64,000 nt of DNA, from NCBI GenBank assembly GCA_023079485.1, contig CM041084.1:129716792-129780791 (forward strand). Direction: 5' to 3'. Positions within the stretch are counted from its first letter, which is position 1. The number at the start of each line of letters is the position of its first letter. The position numbers and the translations under genes are program-made. Shown one piece after another: positions 22,597 through 33,988 of this stretch. The stretch is from Archilochus colubris. Lineage: Eukaryota > Chordata > Aves > Apodiformes > Trochilidae. The notes beneath the pieces were generated by a model. The model did no database searches and was not told where the DNA came from. It saw nothing but the letters and a program-made list of their open reading frames with translations.

Positions 22597-25244
22597 GTAA
22601 GTGTTTCTCTTTGTTTTATAAGATTTATTCTCATTGTTGAGAAATTATGCTTGTTGTGTAAAGATTGAGTGTTTATATACCATTTGATTTGAGGCAAGGT
22701 GCTTTACATTACCAACAAAACTGAATGTTGGAAGTTCCTCTTGCATCATAATGAACTGCATAATCATAATAGCAGTGTGAGGTGTTTTTGACATAGAATT
22801 TGAGTGCAAATGTTTTCATCTTGAAGGGAAACGGCTTAAATTTTATTGGAAGAAGAAGTTTAAAAGGCTTTCTATGAATGTTTATTGCAGAATTTTATCT
22901 AGTGTCTATGTAAATGTTTCTTTATAAAGAGCTTTAGCTTCATAGACCTTTTGCATTAAAGGAATGTCCTTTTAAAATTTAAATTTAAACTGTAATATGT
23001 GGAAATATCAACTTAATAATGTTGAACTTATTTTCCATAGGTTGGAATTGAATTAAACAAAGGATAAATTACACACATACTCTAAGCTGTAAATTGTGTA
23101 TGTAGAGAAAGATTTGAGTGTTTTCTATGAACAAATCTCAAGAGTTACAAGGCTTCTCTTTTCCTTTTGTAAGCTTGCAAAAGACAGTATGAGAGGCTAA
23201 ACAAGATAAAGATTTAAAGACAGAAATTAAAAATAAAGGTTCTGGGTTACCAAAATCCTCTTAAGACATGCCAAACTAGATGCCAGCAATTCTGCATGCA
23301 GATCTATAATTGAAGGTGTCTCTTGGTTTTACAGTGAAACATATATTAAACCAAGGCCAGAACTCTTCAGAACAGGAAATAATACTATTTCTATGTGCAA
23401 CAGAATAACTAATGTTGATTTTTATGACTTTGAGCCTTTAAGATGAACTGAAGCACTTTGATAACCCTGATACAATTTTTATGTGTCCGATTATAGACTG
23501 TATACCATCACCAGCTCCCTGCCCCTTTTCTGCCTATATGGCTTGTCATCTGTAAAAAAGAGAATATTTTGAGGGTCTTCATGTCTACTTTCTTTCAGCT
23601 GTTTTTGTTTTCTGGCACAGCAGGGTATTTAGGTGCTCAGCAACTGTTGGGAAGTTTCAGACAAATGACTTTGGGAGCTGCAGGCATTCTGTGGGGAGGC
23701 TGATGTTTTAAGCTTTCATCCTTCTGGCAAATTTGGTTGCAAAATTTGAGAATATGAGCATCAACAAAGATGCAGTCATGTTCCTGTCAGTCTGTTTCAG
23801 GCTTCATTAAAAAAAAAAAAAAAAAAAGCAAAACAGACAAAAAACCAAAAAAAACCCCCAACCAACCAAACAGAAAAACAGTCCCGTCCCCCCCCCCACA
23901 AGCAAAAAAACAAACCAGACAAATGGAAAGCCCAAACAAACCAAAGGAAAGGATAAAAAAAGAAATAGTAGGAAATCTTTTCTTTCTCCTTGAATTATAA
24001 CCCTGGGATATCCCTTAAAAAACTTGAGCAACCAACCAAAATTCAAATTTCTCAAATAATATGAACTTATTTTATTGAAACCCCTATCCAGCATATCTTA
24101 TTCCCTATGTCTCATTGGCAAGTTTACACACTTTATATTAGGAGCTGATAAAACTTCTTAAAATGTAACATCTTACATTCTCTGTATTGTAAATGTGAAG
24201 TGATTTTATGACACTAATATGGTGACAGTTAGAAGGAAAACAGAATTCATTGTTCTCCTTGCATGCAAAGAATGTATGGAATTAATTTGTGGTTCATATT
24301 CTGGTTAAAAAATAAGGTCAAGTTTCTGCATTAGCATTCTGAACAGTTGATATCATTCCAACTAAAAATCCTGCCAAATTAAATGTAGCATTTTCTAATA
24401 ATGTTGAAAATGAGTCTTGCAATGTCTGAGTTCTTTTAATCAATTAATTGCTTTTCCTTTACAATAATTGCTCACAGCTGAAGGGTGATCAGTGATTTTT
24501 CTTAATGTAATTTTCTTGGACATTTGGATGAGAAAATTTTAATTTGAAACAACATCCATGTGTATCCATTCTTGAAAATAATGAGAGCTTGTGGATATTT
24601 CTGTATAAAACTTAGAATTGGAAGTATTTAATCTGCTTAACATAAACAAATTTAAGTATTTAACTGCAAAAACTTAACACGTTCATTATTTTGTGCTTCT
24701 GTTCTCCTTTTTCTCAGCTGCAGGTTATAGGCGTTTTACCTAAATTTTAGTTTTTATATCACAATTTTGCAAGAAATATAAATGACATGAAACAAAATGA
24801 CAGGGTAAAAAAAGTGATTGTAATGAAAATGTTTCCTTAATATTATCATGCTGTTTAATTATTTGCTGGAAAAAATAAATAATGTAATCCAGGATTTTTA
24901 AATGAGTTTACAAGCTCTTTTGATACTATGTTGATAATTCAGCTTTGTATCTGTTTCATCTTTTCACATGGTTTCTGTTTAGATAAGCAAACTAAAAATG
25001 GGATAGTGGATTTAAAACTTTGTGTTATTGCATACTTTAACCAGGAGTTGAATTTGAGAAGTTCTAATATGGATAATGTGTTACAGCTGTTTAACTGCAC
25101 CTGTGTCCTGCTTGTTTAGAAATTCTGGCCTGTAGATTAATTTGTCATCATCAGTGCTATATGCTAATGACATTACTGCTGTTTAATACTTATAATGAGA
25201 TACGTATATATATTATGAAACTTGTTTATCCTATTGTTTCATAG
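22597..25244 (+). other. VPS13B: Intron 8 of VPS13B
   Basis: A 2.6-kb AT-rich intron. It contains a poly-A run followed by an A/C-rich tract (23809-23960), which is the complement type of the T/G tracts elsewhere. I see nothing else in it. Confidence 0.8.
23809..23960. repeat. Poly-A plus A/C-rich low-complexity tract
   Basis: About 20 consecutive A, then runs of AAAACC, CCAACCAACCAAAC and a run of nine C (about 23889-23897), then more A/C-rich sequence. Almost no T is present. It looks like the reverse complement of the T/G tracts at 18370, 28413 and 46529. Confidence 0.85.
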
Positions 25245-25340
25245 CTCACTGAAATGCAAGCTGAAAGTAGTTACTACAGCCCTCAGAAAGTAAAATCCAA
25301 AGAAGTTATATGCTGGGAACAAGAAGGAACCACAGTTGAG
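25245..25340 (+). CDS. VPS13B: VPS13B exon 9
   Basis: Encodes residues of about 403-434, LTEMQAESSYYSPQKVKSKE followed by VICWEQEGTTVE. It is phase 0 at both ends and 96 bases long, so skipping it would remove 32 residues in frame. Acceptor TTTCATAG; donor GAG|GTAATT. It is separated from exon 10 by an intron of only 162 bases. Confidence 0.97.
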
Positions 25341-25502
25341 GTAATTTTTCAATGACAAGGGTTTTGATTAATTTTTATTCAAGTTTCATTGATTTCTTAT
25401 TTATTAATGCCCTAAATATATAAAGCTAAACATATTTCACTTCATTTTTCTCCATATTTCCTTAAGACTCCTTAAGAATCAAAATTTTTTTTTCCTTTCT
25501 AG

Positions 25503-25625
25503 GTCCTCATGAAAGGTGAACTTTTCTTTGATTGCCAGATAGGTTTTGTTGGTTGCCAAGCTATGTGCCTTAAAGGAATTATGGGAATTAGAGACTTTGA
25601 AGAGAACATAATTAGGAGTGATGAA
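25503..25625 (+). CDS. VPS13B: VPS13B exon 10
   Basis: Encodes residues of about 435-475, VLMKGELFFDCQIGFVGCQA, then MCLKGIMGIRDFEENIIRSD and a final Glu. It is phase 0 at both ends and 123 bases long. The acceptor TTTCTAG follows a T-rich tract; the donor is GAA|GTGAGT. The block FFDCQIGFVGC is almost identical in human. Confidence 0.97.
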
Positions 25626-25934
25626 GTGAGTATGTTGAAATATCAGTTGACTTGCTGAATACATAATTCTGGTATGCTTTAATACAGGTTTTAATTGGAA
25701 TGTCTGCTGTTGCCAATTGTAATTTAAATTTTTTTTTGTGTCACTGGAATATAGCACTCCATGTTTATTCCTTCCTTATGGTTGGAAAGACAACGACTTA
25801 GGAGAAGCTGTGAAACACTAGTTAATTTTTTAAAATATAAATACATTACAGCTCATCATAATGTTTGTCTGCATGCTTTGAACTTTTACAATAAATTAAA
25901 ATACAGTTGAAAACTGTGAGCACTTAAATTGACA

Positions 25935-26058
25935 GAAGATTGGAAGGGAAGAAGTGAAGATGCTGTACACTGAAGTTGATAGAAGTGTGGCTCAAATATT
26001 GAATGAATGCTTTGTCTCATTTTTCAATAAGGTTGAGAACAGTACCAAGTGAAGGACT
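25935..26058 (+). mobile_element. Possible LINE ORF2 linker relic
   Basis: The plus strand reads roughly DRSVAQILNECFVSFFNKVE, which resembles the segment before the reverse transcriptase in CR1-like ORF2 proteins (KAEVLNAFFASVF type). It lies upstream of the endonuclease relic although it should follow it, so it would be a separate or rearranged piece. The evidence is a short motif resemblance only. Confidence 0.35.
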
Positions 26059-26462
26059 TAGAACTGTATTAATATGTATATTTTTAATCAGGAGCAAATC
26101 TTGAATTGCTTAGGAAGTTAAATCAGGTATCCGTATGAACTCTTCTGAAAATATGTAATGAAGTGGTATATAATTCTACATTCAATAATGAGAATTTTTT
26201 AAGTTTAGATAGAATACTACTGGAAATCAGAAATTATCTATGTTTAAGTAAAAAGAAATAATGCAGTTAACAGGAGTCCTTTTAACTCGATTTTATGCTC
26301 TGGAAAGTCTTTAAGGAGACAAATTCAGAATATGGAAGAAAACGTAAGGTGATTGTAGATGAATGTTACATATCTTCTTTGGAAAATGGTTACATGTACT
26401 ATGATAGGTATGATGGGACAGGTTCTTATACTTGTCCTCTGCGAGCAGCATGGCTTGGGATC

Positions 26463-26680
26463 CATCTCAAATATTTGTATCCAGATGCCTGCATCACAGA
26501 AAACAACCAAGAAGAATTAGATACCTTTATACAACTGTAGAGTATGACATTGTAGGGATTATAGTGGTGTGGTGGGACACCCTGCATGACTGGTGTGCTG
26601 GAATGGATAGGTGGAGGCTTCTCCAGAAGGATAGGCTGGTAAGGCAAGGATATGTAAAAAATGCTCAGCTGGCCCTGTAA
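26463..26680 (+). mobile_element. CR1-type LINE endonuclease relic
   Basis: In one frame the plus strand reads HLKYLYPDACITENNQEELD (26463-26540, then a stop). In the next frame it reads EYDIVGIIVVWWDTLHDW and MDRWRLLQKDR (26540-26680). This is the start of the apurinic endonuclease domain of CR1-family ORF2 (usual pattern YDIVAITETWW, then DSHDW, then GYRLFRRDR). A frameshift near 26535 separates the halves, and the catalytic Glu of ITETWW is lost (IIVVWW here). It is sense-oriented to VPS13B. CR1 copies are mostly 3' ends, so a 5' coding fragment is less usual. Confidence 0.8.
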
Positions 26681-27605
26681 GATAGAAGGGAGATGTGGTT
26701 GGAGATGTGCTGGTGGGCAGCAGCCTTGTCTGCAGCATCTGTGAGATTGTGAGGTATAAGTACATGAGAGAGGTCATTTTTGGACTGGGGTGGGGGGGTG
26801 AATCAGTTTCCTGTAGGTCAGCCTCTAAGAGACACTTGGATTTTTGCTCTTTTTTCTACTATCCTCTAGGGTGTTAAAAAGAAAATCTCTGTTTTTGTGA
26901 GAATGGTAGTCATGTTGATACTGCCCAACCTGTTCTCTTTCTGAACTGTTATAGCTTGGACTTCATGCCTTTAATATAGGTTCCAGCTTTGTTGTATGTG
27001 ATTGGAAGTAGATGGTTGGAAAAATCAATGTCATATAAGTAACTTCTTAGAAGAATAAAACTTGATGGACCAATTGTGTTGATTTCAGAAGGACAGAAGG
27101 TTTGGGATGTGTAGGAGGCATGTAGAAATCTAGATGAATAGAGTGATAAGGCAACAAGATCATCATACATTGAAATAATTGCTTATTATGAAGGGGATGG
27201 ATAAAGCATCTGAAATGTATTATTCAGTCAGAAAAATGGAATATTTTGTGACAAAAAAAAGTATAGTTAAGAGGATAGGGCGGAAGTCAGACCAATAATG
27301 GTTATTTTCTGTTAAAATGAAACTAATATCTGTATCATAGGTTGTATAATAGTCACTAACTTAGGCTGTTTTCATTACCTTGAAAATGAGGAGGGAGTGG
27401 TCAGTAAATTCAGTGTATATTGAATAAAATTTCATTGTCTTAACTTCATAATGAAATATGTGACTGGAGCTGAGGTGCCCTTTTTCATATCTTTTCAAGG
27501 GATGCTATTTGCTATGTTAGTAGTGAGTTATGACAGAATTGAAACTACTCTGACTCCATTTTTTTTTTCTTCCCTTGCCATATTATATTCTACTACCCCA
27601 CGAAG

Positions 27606-27743
27606 GAGGCCATCTTCTTTAATTGTGGAGACAATTTGAGTGCAAAAGGGATGACATACCTTACCAATTCACTATTCGATTACAGAAGTCCAGAAAATAA
27701 TAGTATTCGTGCAGAATTTATATTGGATGCAGCTCATCATAAG
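27606..27743 (+). CDS. VPS13B: VPS13B exon 11
   Basis: Encodes residues of about 476-521, EAIFFNCGDNLSAKGMTYLT, then NSLFDYRSPENN and RAEFILDAAHHK. It is phase 0 at both ends and 138 bases long. Both splice sites are weak: the acceptor ends CCACGAAG, with A at -3 although a T-rich tract lies about 30 bases upstream, and the donor is AAG|GTCAGA. The exon has no isolated ATG-started open frame, but the match to the human protein is continuous. Confidence 0.95.
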
Positions 27744-27778
27744 GTCAGAGAGTTAAATTTTTCTTGGAAATAATTTTT

Positions 27779-27819
27779 CTAATTGTTTTCAATTGTTTTC
27801 TAATTGTTTTCAATTGTTT
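27779..27819. repeat. 21-bp tandem duplication
   Basis: Two copies of the unit CTAATTGTTTTCAATTGTTT (plus one T), 35 bases after the exon 11 donor. It contains repeated CAATTG palindromes. Confidence 0.8.
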
Positions 27820-28089
27820 GTCATGTCTAAATGAATCTTTGCAGATGCTCAAAAAATAGTAACCTGTTTTAAAAAAGCAACAAAAATGTGTCCAAGAGAA
27901 ACCTCAGACACTCCCCTTCTGCCCCAAACACTGAATTAATACCTTAGTTTCCAGAAGCACTAACTGCAGAACACATGCAGAGAAAAGCAGAGATATGAGA
28001 GAATGCCAGCTAAAGGTCAAGCTTTACCAGTACATACTTTATCCCAACCATTAGGTAGTTAAGGGTCTTCAAACTAAGAAATTGTTGAA

Positions 28090-28682
28090 TAGGCTGGGTT
28101 GGAAGGGACCTCAGAGATCATCGAGTCCAACCCTTGATCAGCTACGCCACAGTCACTAGACTATGCATGAGTGCCATTAGTCGCTTTTTAAATGTCTCAG
28201 GGAGAAGTCCCCTCCCCAGGCAGCGTTAATGTCTGATCCTTCGTGAAAAATTCTTTCTAATATCCAATCTGAATTCCCCGCACAATTTAAGACATGCCCT
28301 CTTGTCTTATGAGAGTTGCCTGGGAAAAGAGCCAACCCCGCCTGGCTCCATCTCCTTTCAGGTAGTTGTAGAGAGCATGAGCCTCCTCTTCTTCAGGCTG
28401 AACAGCCCCAGCTTGTTTTGGTGTGTGGTTTGGTTGTTTTGGTGTGTTTTTTGTGGGGGGTGGTGTTTGTGGGTGTTGGTTTTGGTGGGTGTGGTTGTTG
28501 TTTGTTGTGGTTTTTGTGGTGTTTTGTGGTGGGTCCCCATGGGGTTGTTGTGGCCAAAGTGCAGGACCCGGCACTTGGCCTTGTTGAAGCTCATCCTGTT
28601 GGAGTCAGCCCATCTCTCCAGTCTGTCCAGGTCCCTCTGCAGAGCCCTCCTGCCTTCCAGCTGATCAACACTTTTCCCAATG
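28090..28682 (-). mobile_element. CR1 LINE, internally deleted
   Basis: An antisense CR1. The 3' part runs 28090-28412 (AGGCTGGGTTGGAAGGGACC to GAACAGCCCCAGC). A second CR1 segment runs 28535-28682 and contains TGGCCAAAGTGCAGGACC, CGGCACTTGGCCTTGTTGAA and TGTCCAGGTCCCTCTGCAG. Between them several hundred bases of CR1 are missing and are replaced by a pure T/G tract. The 3' 8-bp tail is decayed. It shares the subfamily feature TTGATCAGCTAC...GCCACAGTCACTAGA with the copy at 54447. Confidence 0.9.
28413..28534. repeat. 122-base pure T/G tract inside CR1
   Basis: One hundred and twenty-two consecutive bases contain only T and G on the plus strand, with GTGTGTGG, TTTTGG, GGGGGG and TGTTG motifs in no fixed period. 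It sits exactly at the CR1 deletion junction. Confidence 0.92.
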
Positions 28683-29666
28683 ATCCCAAATGATCTCTTG
28701 GAAAACAGATCTTGGCCAATGTGAATTTTATTGTCTGTGTGCTATATTGGTCTGCTTAGAGGAAGCCTTGCTAACTTTGCCTTTGGTAGAGAAATTTTGA
28801 GTCAGTAGTGTTCTCTGTTGTAAATTGTGCAATAAAACTTTAATCCCTGTCTATCTGCAGTTATTGAAGACTGGACCAAGGTGGTCCATTCCAGGAGTAT
28901 TCATAGGTAGAGTTCTATGCTCCATGTTATTATACAGATAAGCCATTCACAATTTTGAATTGAATATAATGTCTTTTTTATATGCAATTTTATTATTTTA
29001 ATCTTCTTACTACTCATAACGTGTAACCCCGGAGAATCCTCTAAAAATGAAATTAATTGGAGAAATCAAAAGTACATATTCAATCATTTCCCATAGTGTG
29101 TTTTAGTTTTAAGCTTTACTTTTTTTTTTTTTTGGCCTGTTTTCAATGTTTTTAGGATCTGCCTATTTTTTGGCAAGAGAGGAAGCAAAATTACTGTGTC
29201 AGAATGGATTATATTATGTGTAAATCCCAATGATGGCATAAAGTCTTAATAAGTTTCCTACTGTTTAAAGATAAACCCACAATTTTCCTTAAGTTTAAAA
29301 GACTGAATGAATGAGCTTCAGTTTTCAGTGTATTTAATTAGGCAGATCTGTTGGATGCAAGAGGTCAAGTGGAGAATATTTACTCCATTAAAGGTACTAA
29401 TTAACTAGATGTTATTGATGAATTGGTCAGCATGTCCACTGGAATTATGGATGTGCCTTTGTGTGGCCTCAAATAGAAGTTGCATTACCTATCAGAAAGG
29501 TGAATTCTTTGGGATAACCTCTGTCCTTTGTTTTGACAAGCCTTTCTGTGTGTTGGTGCACAACTCCAAACATGAATATATCTCTTTCATACCAGCCTAT
29601 CAGTTGGTAATCTCAAGATTCTTTCCTTATACAACGTTTTATTTGTTTGCTTTGCTTTGTTGGTAG

Positions 29667-29754
29667 GAGACATACACAGAGATAGCTGGAATGCAGAGGT
29701 TTGGGGCTTTCTACATGGATTACTTGTACACAATGGAAAGCAACAGTGGCAAAG
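29667..29754 (+). CDS. VPS13B: VPS13B exon 12
   Basis: Encodes residues of about 522-551, ETYTEIAGMQRFGAFYMDYL then YTMESNSGK. It is 88 bases long, starts in phase 0 and ends in phase 1. The acceptor is TTGGTAG after a T-rich tract. The donor AAG|GTACCC is weak. It is almost identical to human apart from SNSGK for NTSGK. Confidence 0.96.
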
Positions 29755-32700
29755 GTACCCTTTTTCTTTGTTTACCCTGTTAAATAATAGACACAAAGAC
29801 ATTTCATGCCCACCTGATCCTTGACCACTTGTCCTCTAATTTACCTTAGACTTACCTTCAGGTTCATCATTAAAATGGATGCAAAAGATTGTAATTTTCT
29901 CCTATGAGGAAAAATGCAAAGATGAATTAACTCAGATATGTATAATTAAATATTAACCTAAATCATGCACATTAAGATACTGGCTAAGTTTAAGTAATTT
30001 TTGAGATACTGTCAGTTATTTTCTAAATCTGAGACAAAAGAGTGGATTCAAAGCAGTAAGTATAGCTACTTTTGTGAGTATCACAAAAGCCAGGACAAAG
30101 GACATACTATAAATATACTTTTATTATGAACTGTGATGTGTGGTTTTTTTTGTTTTTTCCCCTGCCTCTGTGAAGACTGTCATCTGCATTTGCTGCTCTG
30201 CAATTTTATTGCCTAAATAATGTTTTCTTCCCCACCTGTGCATTTACTATCATGAACACTGCATCTATGGACATCTGTTGGGAACTCCATACTAGTTTCT
30301 GACTGAATGTTTATCTGTCTTTGTTACCTTGTCCAACTCATCTGGGTTTTTTCAGTCCTTTTTTTATTTCTATGCAAGAGAAGTCTCAACTCCTAATGGT
30401 TTTGTTTTCTGGACTTTTTGGACATTAAGTGTAAAAGGAGTAGGGAAGAAAGACTTCCAGTTTGGTTAAAGGATGAAGCCATGCTAAGCTTATAAAAAGA
30501 ACTAAATTATGCCAGTATGTGGTGAATCCCTCTAATACTGGAGGCAATTTAACAGTACTCTCTTAGCCCTGAGTGTTTCCTCTGTGTAGCATGAGCGTGA
30601 TGTGAAGCTGAGAAAATGTCAAGCTGCAGTCTACTTCTGTTTTTTAATAAAGAAGTAACTGTTTAATTGCATGCAGAACTTTTTTGTAGAACAGTTGAAG
30701 ACCCTAGGATAAGCTTTCTCTACTTATGATTTTTTGGTATAAAAATTTGAATATGTGCAAATTATTTTATTATGAGGAAAGCTTCCTGTGGCAGAGTATA
30801 AGGAATATAATGACTTTTTTTTCTGATTGTAACTAGCCCTTTTCAGAAATTACTGAAATCACTTTTTTTCCCCCCTCAAGACAAAGCTACTGGTATTTTC
30901 TGACTATCTTTTCCCCTCCTCAGCTTCTCTTCTATTTCTTTGTTTGCTCTCTCGGGGCCTTGGCTTTTATTTCCTTCATCAGTCCCTGGGAAAACACATC
31001 AAAATGTAGCTTGACTTCATATCTAACCTTACCTTGAGCTTCTATTTCAAAATTACTCCTAATTTCAGCCAGCTGACTACATAAAGGAATGTAGTAATTA
31101 GTTTTTAAATTAATGGTTTAAATGGTTGTTTAGCTCTAGAATAAAATACTTAAAACTTGAAATTTTCAAATGGTTTAATTCTTTAGAGAAGCAACTGTGG
31201 CATTTTCTGCTAGTATTTTTTCCTGTATTGAGTCAAGTATTTAATTATTGAATAGAATATTTCATTTAAAAACTTAAAAATACCCAGAGATTTTAAAAAC
31301 TATAGAAATCCTGCTCAGTTTTTAATATATGGTGTTTATATGAAATTAAGTAGAATTCTGTATTTTACTATTTCTTGTTTTAACAGTGATAGCTGTGTTT
31401 TCAGTTACATCAGTGCTTGCTACCTCCCTCTAAAAAATGTTATTTAACCTAAGTTATAGGAGGCTGTTAATGTGATTGTAAGATTTTTATCTGTGAAAGC
31501 AATTTTGGTTTGACACCTTCTTTGCCCCTTTAACCTTTCCTGAAGCATACGATTACTGATTAAACTACAAGTGTTTCATGGATAACATAAACCTCAGGAG
31601 TTTCACCTGTCACTTAGAGGAGTGCATTAGTCACTTTTGGTATTTTGAATGAAAACAAGATGGTTAAGCAGAGTAGTCTTATTTTGAAGTTTTGCCTGTC
31701 TTTCCCTTCCAACTATTTTTCTATTTTCCAAATAGTTTGTGGGGTTTTTTTGTGTTTTGTTTTGGTTTTTTTTGCTTTTTTTTTTTAATTTCAGTACAAA
31801 AAAGTAGCCTTCCTGAAACACTGTGTAACCTGTCAGTTTTCTGACACAGATTAGCATAACCTACATAGAGGATGCACTTCAGAAGTTGTTTTGTTCCCAA
31901 TATCTACCTATCTATTTTTGTGGCAAGTTTTTCATTACTTTTGTGAAACCAGAAATAAAACATGCTTTCTTCCACTTGCTTTAAAAGTAAGATTTGCCTT
32001 GAAGTTATGAAGCACATCATGCCAGGCTGCTTAACCACAAAGCCTTAGCTGCTCAGAAATAGCCAGTTTTTACAGCTCTTTGACAAAGTGAGTTGGTCAG
32101 CTGCCTGCAGCAGCTACAGCTCCCACCAAGCAGTCTGACCAGCTGAGCTCCACTGGCCATTTATGTTTGCACTGAAAGATTGTGTCAGTGAGGAAGATGT
32201 TACAATGAGAAATTGGATTTGGCAGATTTTCCTGTGGTTTTGGGTCATAGTTCTGTACAGGTGTATTTGGTTTGTTACTCTAACAGAAAGGCCAGATGTT
32301 ATTAGATTTATACAGTGAAATAGGGTGATTTGAATCCAGGCAGATGGGTGATAAGAGGAAAGAATATGATCTATCTTGCATTGAGTAAGATCTAGATTGG
32401 ATAAAAGCTTAAAAATTTTACTGTTCATCATGGAAGAAGCCCATTCATTGCTTACACAGACACTGGTTTCTGTGGCATGACTTGATTGTGAGTACAAGGA
32501 CAACATATAAAATGGACAGCTCTGCAATTGCAGGTATGTTAAATTGTGGAAACTAAGGTGAATTTGATGGGAGTGGATAGGCATTTCCTGGCTTTCCTAT
32601 TTGTCACAGCATTGACCAGGTGGATTAGGGAGTAATGTGCTGCCTTAAGGTGTATGTGCTGTCCAGATTCACTTAATGGATTGAACTTTCATCCCATAGT

Positions 32701-33796
32701 TTTATGTCAAATTTTTCATTTTATGGGTTAAGTGGTCTCAGAATACTTTTACTCTTGATGCTTATTTTGTCAGACTGTTCATTTGTGTAGTGGTTAGCAA
32801 GATATTTAATGTTAAAGCACTTGTGTAAAAGCACTGTCAAAGTGATGACTTTTTTAAAGAGTGAAATTCTGCACACTAAATATGTGAAAGGGGTGAGGAC
32901 ATCTTTTTACATGTTATACGTAATAGTTACACTTGTGCTTCTGAAATTTGCCTAAGTTAGCTGAAGCTGTTCCATGAAGTTACTTTAAAGAAATGTAGTC
33001 ATACTGTTTGATAGCTGATGAGTAGCATATATGGAGTGAATTTGTGATGTCAGTCTATCACATTATCCTACATCTATAGCAGGAAAACAGTAAATATGCT
33101 TGAATTGGTGCACTAGTTGCCATTCTGATCACAAAGCTTATAGATCTTTTGGATGCTGAGACTAACTGATCCTTTTATCTCTTCTAAGAATGGTCAGAGT
33201 CATAGTGATTAAAGTTTTCATTCACACAGCCCAGGCTTTACCTCATCAGTGAGTGGCAGGAAGGTTCAGTTGGGTTTATGACAATACGAGTCAATGGGAT
33301 TCTTACCGCTGCTGTAGCCCACCAGCTCAGCATTTCAAGGGCCCATATCTGCAGTTTTTTAGCCGTACACCTTTTCCTTAATTGATTGGGATGCATATCT
33401 CTGTGATAAACTGTAGAAAGTTTTGAACAGCAGAGCTGTCAGAACAGCAGAGCTGTCAGTAACATTGGGGTTAAGCTGGCACGCATTTGGAGATAGTTTG
33501 GACACCTTCAGAGCATTCCAAGCTCAAGAGATACAAAGTTAAGAGGAAAGGTTCCTAGGTTGTGCTGTGCTTGAAGGCAATTGTACACTTTGTTCTGCAT
33601 TAAAAATGACTGTTTGTTTAAACATGTTATACAAGCCATAGTGTTTTTATGTTCAGTTTGCATTGTTGCATTTTCTGTAAAAATTTCTGTATAAATGCAA
33701 GTATGTGATCACAGGATTTGAAACAAAAGTAGCTGCTAAAAATCATCATGTCCAGTATTTGCTGTAATTTGTTGTTATATATGAAACTTCTTATAG
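29755..33796 (+). other. VPS13B: Intron 12 of VPS13B
   Basis: A 4-kb intron, AT-rich, with a T/G run (31736-31774) and a 17-bp tandem duplication (33425-33458). No transposable element was recognised. A minus-strand open frame of 156 codons spans 32114-32584 but has no similarity I can name. Confidence 0.8.
33425..33458. repeat. 17-bp perfect tandem duplication
   Basis: GAACAGCAGAGCTGTCA occurs twice back to back with no mismatch. Each copy contains CAGAGCTGTC. Confidence 0.9.
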
Positions 33797-33988
33797 TTTC
33801 TGGGAATCAGCAAGACCTTTCTTCAGGAAAGAGTGAAGATTTTGGAAATGTTCAGGAGATGTCCACAAAAAGCCTTATTGTGGGCCCACTCAGTCTTCGA
33901 CTGGACAGCAGTGCTGTGCACCGGATAATGAAAATGATCGTCTGTGCTCTGGAACATGAGTATGAGCCATACAGAAGAACCAAGCCAG
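33797..33988 (+). CDS. VPS13B: VPS13B exon 13
   Basis: Encodes residues of about 551-615, VSGNQQDLSSGKSEDFGN, then GPLSLRLDSSAVHRIMKMIV and CALEHEYEPYRRTKP. The first third is a variable Ser-rich loop; the rest is highly conserved. It starts and ends in phase 1 and is 192 bases long, so it could be skipped in frame. Acceptor CTTATAG; the donor CAG|GTTTGC is the weakest in the window. Reading on past the donor stays open for 27 codons to a TAA at 34069-34071. Confidence 0.96.

Larger units (their letters stand above)
25626..27605 (+). other. VPS13B: Intron 10 of VPS13B
   Basis: A 2-kb intron containing remnants of a LINE coding region: a clear CR1-type endonuclease relic at 26463-26680 and a possible pre-RT linker relic at 25935-26058. 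The remainder (26690-27605) is AT-rich with no recognised content. Confidence 0.8.
27744..29666 (+). other. VPS13B: Intron 11 of VPS13B
   Basis: A 1.9-kb intron containing a 21-bp tandem duplication just after the donor (27779-27819) and an internally deleted CR1 element with T/G filler (28090-28682). The rest is AT-rich and unremarkable. Confidence 0.85.

Noticed and set aside
28861..28906. Possible extra exon in intron 11 (CTGCAG ... CATAG|GTAGAG)
   Set aside because: Length of about 46 bases would shift the frame between exons 11 and 12, and the peptide has no VPS13B counterpart.
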